Part shown: positions 58,323 through 64,000 of the stretch, piece after piece
Layout: the number at the start of each line of letters is the position of its first letter
How positions within the stretch are numbered: position 1 is the first letter of the stretch
Source of the DNA: Fibrobacter sp. UWB10
GTDB lineage: Bacteria; Fibrobacterota; Fibrobacteria; Fibrobacterales; Fibrobacteraceae
Assembly (NCBI RefSeq): GCF_900182935.1
Contig: NZ_FXUE01000007.1
Span: 62,001-126,000, forward strand
DNA length: 64,000 nt
Direction of reading: 5' to 3'
Program-made: the position numbers and the translations under genes
The notes under the pieces: model-generated
The model's input: the letters and a program-made list of their open reading frames with translations, nothing else
The model's database searches: none
What the model was told of the DNA's origin: nothing

Positions 58323-58344
58323 GGAAATAAACATGTTTATTTCC
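58323..58344. repeat. perfect 22-bp palindrome in the gap before the nuclease gene
   Basis: A self-complementary 22-mer centred on ACATGT, arms GGAAATAAAC. It lies upstream (in minus sense) of the DUF1016 gene among further short hairpins. Possibly an operator or a terminator on neither strand; it has no T-tract. Confidence 0.5.
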
Positions 58345-58524
58345 ATTGCCGAGGCGAAGCGCGTTGCGTTGTAAACGCAAAAACGCACCTCGCCTTAAAA
58401 CAGCGAGATGCGTCGGGCGTTAATGTACCTAAAATCGACAGATGTGGCAAGGGTTAGGAAAAAATTTTACAAAGCGGCCGGAATAAAAGTGTATATTAAA
58501 AACCAAGCGCCAAGGAAGCTAACT

Positions 58525-58710
58525 ATGACTCAAAAACTCTGGAACACCTGCAAGAAGTGCGGCTGCGACAAGACCGAAGACACCGAGAAGCTTTGCGAGC
58601 AGTGCAAGGCAAAACGGCGGCAATTCTGGAGCGACCTCAAGAAAGTCGGCGGCGTAGCCGCTGGCGCGTTGCTGGTGGTTATTGCCGGCGGGAAGATGAG
58701 GAAGAAATAA
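58525..58710 (+). CDS. small zinc-ribbon membrane protein
   Basis: This encodes 61 residues from ATG 58525 (AAGGA upstream); a longer frame upstream is rejected. C-x2-C pairs (CKKC near 9-12, then CEQC near 28-31) form a zinc ribbon. A short hydrophobic segment at ~42-55 (VAAGALLVVIAGG) could be a membrane anchor. Ends in Lys/Arg-rich KMRKK. Convergent with the metallopeptidase. No family name recognised. Confidence 0.7.
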   Translation: MTQKLWNTCKKCGCDKTEDTEKLCEQCKAKRRQFWSDLKKVGGVAAGALLVVIAGGKMRKK

Positions 58711-58711
58711 T

Positions 58712-59407
58712 TTATTTCATCGGCATGAGCACAAAATCGTTAAGTTCCTTGCGGACTTCTTGCCAGAAGGGCATGTACTTGTCGAGCAGCGCGATGTAAT
58801 CTTTGTTGTGATGGCGAACTTTCAGGTGCAAGAGTTCGTGCAATATCACGTAATCCAGGCAGCGGATGGGCGTATGTGCCAAATGCAGATTGAACCAGAG
58901 TTTTCCTGCGGGGTTGCAACTGCCCCACTTGTTCTGCATAATTTTTGTTTGCCAGCCGCTGCACTTTAGGTGCGTTTTCTTTTCCCATGCGGGCAAGCGT
59001 TTTTCAATTTCGGCGACAAGCATTTCGCGGAGTTTTTCGTTCACGTAGTTTTCGCGCTGTTGTGCGGTACTTGCTTCGCGAACAGTCAGAACCACATTTT
59101 GCCCGTCTATTACAAATCCATTTGCGCGGTCATGTTCTACACGCAAATAATACTGACGTCCGAAAATAAAAATGGATTCGCCGGAAACATATTCACGTTC
59201 GCTCAAGCGCGCCTGATTTGCAAATTTTTCTTGTTGGCGTTTAATCCAGGCAACCTTGGTGCGCACAAAAATCTTGATGGATTCGTCAGAAAGGTTCAGC
59301 GGTGCAGAAATTCGCACATCGCCATCGGGCGGCATCACCGAGAGGTGAATGTTCTTGATATCCTTTTTTGTAACGGCAACTGTAATGCCCGACACTTGCA
59401 TCCGCAT
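58712..59407 (-). CDS. YgjP-like metallopeptidase (M48/DUF45)
   Basis: This encodes 231 residues. HELLH (ILHELLHLKVRHHN) and the later H...Y region give the zinc site; the N-terminal QYYLRVE and SGWQTKIMQNKWGSCN are typical of YgjP/SprT-like DUF45 proteins. The ATG overlaps the hsdR stop by one base (TAATG), so it is translationally coupled. Such a gene is common after hsdR in type I restriction operons. Confidence 0.85.
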   Translation of the reverse strand: MRMQVSGITVAVTKKDIKNIHLSVMPPDGDVRISAPLNLSDESIKIFVRTKVAWIKRQQEKFANQARLSEREYVSGESIFIFGRQYYLRVEHDRANGFVIDGQNVVLTVREASTAQQRENYVNEKLREMLVAEIEKRLPAWEKKTHLKCSGWQTKIMQNKWGSCNPAGKLWFNLHLAHTPIRCLDYVILHELLHLKVRHHNKDYIALLDKYMPFWQEVRKELNDFVLMPMK

Positions 59408-62400
59408 TAGAATTCGCTCTGCTTGCTGATAAGTTCATAGACGCGGTCAACTTCGGCATCATCTTGCAGAACATCGAATAAGGCTCGCTTAATCTTGTTG
59501 ATTTTCACCGGGCTGTTGCGGAAATCGGCTTGTATACTGCCCATGACAGCATCGTAAATTCTATTCGTCAAGCCTTCGTCTCTTCCGCAGTTATCGTAAA
59601 TTGCACGCTTCGCGGCACTTCCCTTGACGGAGGCCGGATAATCTTCGCTTGCAGCCGAAGAATTCACCTTTTTGGCAAGCTCAATATAGCGTTCCAGCAA
59701 CTTCTTGTATTCAATCAGGCCGTTCTTGCGTTCTTCAATCAACTGATCCAGAATTTCTGACATTTTGTTGTAGTACGCAGGATTGACATTTATCTGGTCA
59801 ACGATTTTGCGGCGGATGTTGTTCTCGATTTTTTCGGCAGCGCTTTGCTGAGCGTGCTTTCTGCCGGCAACTAAATCAAACTTGCAAAGTTCAATGATAT
59901 CCAGCAAGGTCGTGTCATCAAATTCAATAATCTTTGTCGAATCGCCAGCGGCAATGTAATTGTCAATAAGGTGGCGCATGTCGGGTTCACAAGCTTTCAA
60001 ATCAACAAAGTCGCCACTCGCCTGCATAATCACCTGACGCAAATTCACGTAATCATTGGTGCGTTTTTCTTTTTCGTTCCATTCGGCTTCGGTATAGGGC
60101 AACGACAAAATCTGCGATTTCAACTCGGCAAACGCGCGCGCCAAACTGCTCGCCAATGAGTAGAAGCGTTCACGCAAGCGGGCCAACGCCTCAAACTCTT
60201 CCGGATTTTTAAGCCAACTGATACCTTCTCCACAGAAGAAATGAATGTAATCCGATTCGTCCTTAGGCGGTTTCACGTCTTCACAAAGCGTCTCGATTTC
60301 TTCAAGAATCTTGTTGAAATATTTCTCGGCTTCAGTCGCACGGTCCTTAATCAAGCCATCGACATCGCTGTCGTCGTAGCCTTCGAATGCACCCGATGTG
60401 TATTTGTTCATACTGTCGGTCACATCGTCGAAAAGTTCCTTGTAGTCAATAATGATACCGAAGGGCTTCGTCTCGTCATCCAAACGGTTCACGCGGCAAA
60501 TCGCCTGGAACAGGCCATGGTCCTGCATCTTTTTGTCGATATACAGATATGTGCAATGAGGAGCATCAAAACCGGTCAGCAACTTATCGACTACAATAAG
60601 TAACTTCATGTTGGCCGGCTCTTCAACGAACTTGCGTTTGGCCTCTTTTTCAAAAGCCTCAACTTTCTTGTCAATGCGGGAAGTATCGTCGCCTTCTTCG
60701 ACTCCGACCATCTTCAAGTAAATCTGGTATTTCCTGAAAGTTTCCGTATCCTCATCGAGGCTCACCGTATCGGTACGCAGGTCGCCCGGATTCGGCGTGT
60801 AAGAAGAAATGATAGCGCATTTCTTAAAACCCAATGCCTGAAAAATTTCGTAGAAGCGGCAAGCCGTAAAAATGGAATCCGCGACAAGGATAGCGTTTCC
60901 GCAACCTTCCGCCAAACGGGCATCCTTCGCAAAATCAAGGATGATATCGTTCGCAATCGTTTTCAGGCGGTCGTAAGACGAATAAACCGTGCGCATATTC
61001 GCCCAACGGGCTTTCAGTTTTGCCTTCGCGACAGGCGTCATGCCACGCGTTTTTAGTTCAAACCATTCATCAATCTTTTCACGGGACCGGAGATCTTGCG
61101 GAACATCGCGACCTTCGTAACGCAAGTCGAGAATCACGTGGTCGCGCACACCTTCGTCGAATTTATACGTGTGGATGTAACTTCCGAAAACTTCCAGACT
61201 CGTCTTCTTGTCTTTCTTCAAAAGCGGTGTGCCGGTAAAGCCCACGAAAATCGCCTTAGGCATCAAAGCAGTCATCGCCTTGTGCAACTTGCCCGATTGT
61301 GTGCGGTGGCACTCATCCACGAATACAACGAAATCACCTTTCACGCTAAAGTTCGGTGGCAGTGAATCCTTGATTTCTTTCAAGAACTTTTCGTAATCAC
61401 CGTCGGTAACTTCACCGCCACGGCGACCGAACTTGTGAACCAGCGAACAAATGATGGCACCTTCGGTAGAATTCAAACGGTCCAACAAATCGCGACCGCT
61501 CTTGGTGCGAATAATCTTTTCTTCTACGCCCTTGAACAGCTGTTCTATCTGGTCATCAAGCTCATCACGATCCGTGACAATCAAAATTCTGCGACTCGGA
61601 TTGTTCAGCAGCAGGCGCTTGGCAAGCCAGACCATCGTGAGCGATTTGCCCGAACCTTGCGTGTGCCATACAATACCGCCTTTCTTTTGCGCGGTAATCC
61701 TGTTGTACGTGCGGTGAATCGCATAATACTGATTGTAGCGGCAGACCTTCTTTACACCATTATCAAAAATGATAAAGTTATGAATCAAGTCTAGGAAGCG
61801 GACCTTGTTGAACAGCGAATAAAGACTCTCGAAGAGAACGCCGTCAAACGACGAACTCTTATCATCGATAATCAAATCGTTGTCGTCCAGTTCCTGCAAG
61901 CGTTCGCGGAACGCCTCCTGTTTCCAAGTCAAGTACTTCTTCTCCGGCGTGGCGATTGTCCCGTAGCGGACACCCTCGCTTTCGTTTGCCGCCAAGCAAT
62001 ACTGAATCGTAGTAAAGAACGACTCAATGAAATCATGCTTCTGGTTCGTCAGGTTCTGGCGAATACCATCGGCAACAGAAACGGAACTCTTCTTGAGCTC
62101 AATGACGGCAACGGCAATGCCGTTAATATAAATGACAAGGTCCGGGCGCTTGGAGCCAAATGTTGAACTGACGGTCACCTCTTCGGCAATGGCAAAATGG
62201 TTGTTGGCCGGATTTTTAAAATCAATGTAATAGACACTGACATTTTCGCCATCCGCATCAGAAACCGGGTGCGAATACTTCAGCAAACTGTAAACCGTCT
62301 TGTTCGCAGAATATAAACCCTGCTGCAAATCGCCCGCCGCATGTTGCAAATCGGCGATGGCCTTGTGTGCAACCGTTTCCGAATAGTGCTGCTTACCCAC

Positions 62401-62550
62401 CAAGAACGCAAACAGATCATCATCGCGAATGTTCTTGTTCGCCACTTCGCACAAATTGCCCAGGTAATCGTAATGCAATTCGTCCTTGAAGAACTTGATT
62501 ACCTTCGCCTGCGTCTTGCGTTCGGGAATGTTGATATTCGGTTCGGCCAT
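59407..62550 (-). CDS. hsdR: type I restriction endonuclease, R subunit
   Basis: This encodes 1047 residues, AAGGA before ATG. The nuclease motif is SKRPDLVIYINGIAVAVIELKK (~134-155), with the D...E-x-K pattern. Walker A HTQGSGKSL (~296-304) and DEAH-type DECHRTQSG (~410) start the SF2 helicase. Further motifs include VGFTGTPLL, SYTPNPGD, DKLLTGFDAP. It cuts DNA away from unmethylated sites after translocation. It needs HsdM and HsdS, not in this window. Length is as in the family. Confidence 0.93.
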   Translation of the reverse strand: MAEPNINIPERKTQAKVIKFFKDELHYDYLGNLCEVANKNIRDDDLFAFLVGKQHYSETVAHKAIADLQHAAGDLQQGLYSANKTVYSLLKYSHPVSDADGENVSVYYIDFKNPANNHFAIAEEVTVSSTFGSKRPDLVIYINGIAVAVIELKKSSVSVADGIRQNLTNQKHDFIESFFTTIQYCLAANESEGVRYGTIATPEKKYLTWKQEAFRERLQELDDNDLIIDDKSSSFDGVLFESLYSLFNKVRFLDLIHNFIIFDNGVKKVCRYNQYYAIHRTYNRITAQKKGGIVWHTQGSGKSLTMVWLAKRLLLNNPSRRILIVTDRDELDDQIEQLFKGVEEKIIRTKSGRDLLDRLNSTEGAIICSLVHKFGRRGGEVTDGDYEKFLKEIKDSLPPNFSVKGDFVVFVDECHRTQSGKLHKAMTALMPKAIFVGFTGTPLLKKDKKTSLEVFGSYIHTYKFDEGVRDHVILDLRYEGRDVPQDLRSREKIDEWFELKTRGMTPVAKAKLKARWANMRTVYSSYDRLKTIANDIILDFAKDARLAEGCGNAILVADSIFTACRFYEIFQALGFKKCAIISSYTPNPGDLRTDTVSLDEDTETFRKYQIYLKMVGVEEGDDTSRIDKKVEAFEKEAKRKFVEEPANMKLLIVVDKLLTGFDAPHCTYLYIDKKMQDHGLFQAICRVNRLDDETKPFGIIIDYKELFDDVTDSMNKYTSGAFEGYDDSDVDGLIKDRATEAEKYFNKILEEIETLCEDVKPPKDESDYIHFFCGEGISWLKNPEEFEALARLRERFYSLASSLARAFAELKSQILSLPYTEAEWNEKEKRTNDYVNLRQVIMQASGDFVDLKACEPDMRHLIDNYIAAGDSTKIIEFDDTTLLDIIELCKFDLVAGRKHAQQSAAEKIENNIRRKIVDQINVNPAYYNKMSEILDQLIEERKNGLIEYKKLLERYIELAKKVNSSAASEDYPASVKGSAAKRAIYDNCGRDEGLTNRIYDAVMGSIQADFRNSPVKINKIKRALFDVLQDDAEVDRVYELISKQSEF

Positions 62551-62649
62551 TGCAGATCCTTGAACGGTTTCTGCATAAATATAACCTTATCTTTTAATAA
62601 AAGACGTTCAAAAAAATCAAGAATCCCTTCCACAACCTCTTTTTCGGGC

Positions 62650-64000
62650 CTAAGACCTCACCTTTTTTTCATTAACAATCCAATAACCCCGTTTATTATT
62701 ACCCTCACGACTCACAACACCCTTTGCTTGTAAAACACGCATATTTTTATTTATATGTACAAGAGAAACTGATATGAGCCTCGATAGTTCCCTTTGCGTT
62801 ATTGTAGGCTTTTCGCGTAACACATTAATCATTTTTTGCTGAATCTCACTGAATTTATTGTTAACCCTATTGTTAACCTCATTGTTAACCCTATTGTTAA
62901 CCTCTTCATTTTGAGGCTCACTCACATAATCATTCAACGATACTGTTATTCTAAACACGTCGCCTTCCGAAAAAGTCGGATCGGCACCGCCGTAAGGCTT
63001 GGAATAAAGGAACATTTTGCGGACACCCGAGCCGAGCTGGTCAGCATAGCCGATATTCCTGAAGAACGACGCAATGGTCGGATTTTTGGGTTTCGGCTCT
63101 AAATTCTCAAGCGTAATTATCTTTTGAGCAGGAGCACGGTTCGCATTTTCGACAAACATGCGGTTACGCTCTATAATGAACTTCGACTGAAACGAACTCG
63201 TAAACTCGCGGTGCATCAGCGTGTTCGAAATCATTTCACGAACAATGATGTTGCGAATGCTCTTGCGGAACGAATCCTCGACAAAGAACTTGTCCGGCAA
63301 ATGCTTTTGGGCAAAAGCAAAAAGGCGCTCGTAGCTATCGATAAGGTTCGTATCTACGACATCGCGGTCATCGTAACGATCGACATTTTCACGACGAAGC
63401 AAGGCGTCTGTCCTATACGCCGGGCAAATGCTATGGATTACCTCGTCACGGCCAAGCAGAAGTGCCGCTGCCAGGTTGAATCCAGGTTTATCCAAGTCGT
63501 AATCCATGGTATAAAGTCCGGCACTTTTCAACAAAGTCTCATCATCCATGTTTTTCCACGGATGGTCGCCTCCAGCATTGTTGACCGCCAAAAGGCGTAC
63601 CCTGTCAAGCAGTTCCAAGTGCAAGTCCTCTTTTTTCAGATAGGGAAAAATACGCAGTTCGGTAAAAATTCCCTGCTTACGAATGAACATTTGCGCAATT
63701 TGCGAAGTCGCAGAGACTTTGACATCAGCATCATTTATACGGTCGTACACAATCCGTTTAAAACTATGCACCTCGGAACTCTGTGGCACATGGATGCGGA
63801 TTAATGTTTTACTGTTATATCTTATGATTTCTGGATCAAGATATGTTGTTGGTTGAAATAGAGTCGGATTATTTGCGACTTTGATGATATTTTTGATCAT
63901 GTCGATAGCCGCGTTTTCTGGGACACCCTCGACTTTGCCGTTGTCAAGAACCCCGAGATAAATGTCGCCGCCGAAACGGTTCAAAAAGGCACATACAGAC
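62650..64000 (-). CDS. AlbA_2-type ATP-binding/HTH protein, start outside the window
   Basis: The frame is open to the window end (SVCAFLNRFGGDIYLGV at the edge), so the visible part is ~449 codons and the start is beyond 64000. AlbA_2 residues at the visible start, then a domain with HREFTSSFQSKFIIERNRMF like RecG-C/ATP-binding (HATPase_c_4) family. A 12-bp repeat encoding NNRV-NNEV-NNRV-NNKF lies before a C-terminal winged helix (MINVLREKPTITQRELSRLI, VHINKNMRVLQAKG). Such genes often lie in hsdM-hsdS-AlbA_2-hsdR operons; hsdR is 100 bases downstream here. Confidence 0.85.
   Translation of the reverse strand, partial: SVCAFLNRFGGDIYLGVLDNGKVEGVPENAAIDMIKNIIKVANNPTLFQPTTYLDPEIIRYNSKTLIRIHVPQSSEVHSFKRIVYDRINDADVKVSATSQIAQMFIRKQGIFTELRIFPYLKKEDLHLELLDRVRLLAVNNAGGDHPWKNMDDETLLKSAGLYTMDYDLDKPGFNLAAALLLGRDEVIHSICPAYRTDALLRRENVDRYDDRDVVDTNLIDSYERLFAFAQKHLPDKFFVEDSFRKSIRNIIVREMISNTLMHREFTSSFQSKFIIERNRMFVENANRAPAQKIITLENLEPKPKNPTIASFFRNIGYADQLGSGVRKMFLYSKPYGGADPTFSEGDVFRITVSLNDYVSEPQNEEVNNRVNNEVNNRVNNKFSEIQQKMINVLREKPTITQRELSRLISVSLVHINKNMRVLQAKGVVSREGNNKRGYWIVNEKKVRS
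62857..62904. repeat. 12-bp tandem repeat, 4 units, in the AlbA_2 tail
   Basis: ATTGTTAACCCT and ATTGTTAACCTC alternate twice, 48 bases. On minus it codes NNRV-NNEV-NNRV-NN. Same unit length as the pseudogene tail repeat at 56486-56521. Confidence 0.75.

Noticed and set aside
56486-62904. 12-bp tandem repeats as a CRISPR array
   Set aside because: Units are head to tail with no spacers, and they code for protein.

Overview
The window reads as a chromosomal segment of a Fibrobacter-type bacterium (phylum Fibrobacterota). The grounds are five FISUMP/Fibrobacter-style lipoprotein genes, two tandem lipoprotein GH45 cellulase genes with Thr/Pro/Asn/Ser linkers, a polysaccharide lyase, a secreted esterase, T9SS-like C-terminal modules, and many lipoproteins of the form MxxK...CACGDD. 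Housekeeping genes (lysC, purM, rsmA, tmk, secA) show it is chromosome. No tRNA, rRNA or CRISPR array was recognised.

Layout. (1) 1-10.9 kb is an accessory, AT-rich island. It has two minus-strand operons (helicase/winged-helix/49-aa peptide at 4912-1458, then three small genes at 1337-271). Each is preceded by the same structured ~90-base leader. A plus-strand pair follows (162 aa plus a Gly-zipper lipoprotein), then a second SF1 helicase with an N-terminal pseudokinase and its own winged-helix partner. (2) 10.9-17.8 kb: a NYN-LOTUS nuclease gene, then a run of FISUMP/Cys-repeat lipoproteins. (3) 17.8-35.4 kb: aspartokinase, sigma-54 activator, PorV-like porin, two GH45 cellulases, purM, a cNMP-binding protein, an ABC metal/cofactor-binding lipoprotein with an in-frame palindromic insertion, outer-membrane proteins, a second NYN protein, an LpoA-like protein and a membrane phosphoesterase. 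(4) 35.6-50.7 kb: Rpn-type nuclease with an extra tail, glycosyltransferase, DUF4954 protein, M48-like protease, sodium symporter, BatD-like protein, mutT, secreted esterase, a secreted protein followed by a 44-aa Cys-containing peptide, rsmA, tmk, and a candidate 41-aa hydrophobic peptide. (5) 50.8-56.3 kb: secA, tyrosine phosphatase, DNA glycosylase, PL14-like lyase. (6) 56.3-64 kb: a second defence island with an AlbA_2 pseudogene, a DUF1016 nuclease, a small zinc-ribbon membrane protein, a YgjP-like metallopeptidase, HsdR and a partial AlbA_2/ATP-binding protein; hsdM and hsdS are presumably just outside.

How the parts work together. The first island looks like a multi-gene nucleic-acid-directed system, possibly antiviral: two helicases, each translated with a winged-helix partner, and an accessory operon sharing the leader. 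The ends of the window are thus both defence-like, and the middle is core metabolism plus plant-polymer degradation and cell-surface genes. The most unusual items are the duplicated structured leader with compensatory stem changes, the pseudokinase-helicase fusion, the in-frame palindromic element in a binding-protein gene, the 44-, 49- and 41-residue small ORFs, and 4-residue (12-bp) repeat tails in AlbA_2 genes.
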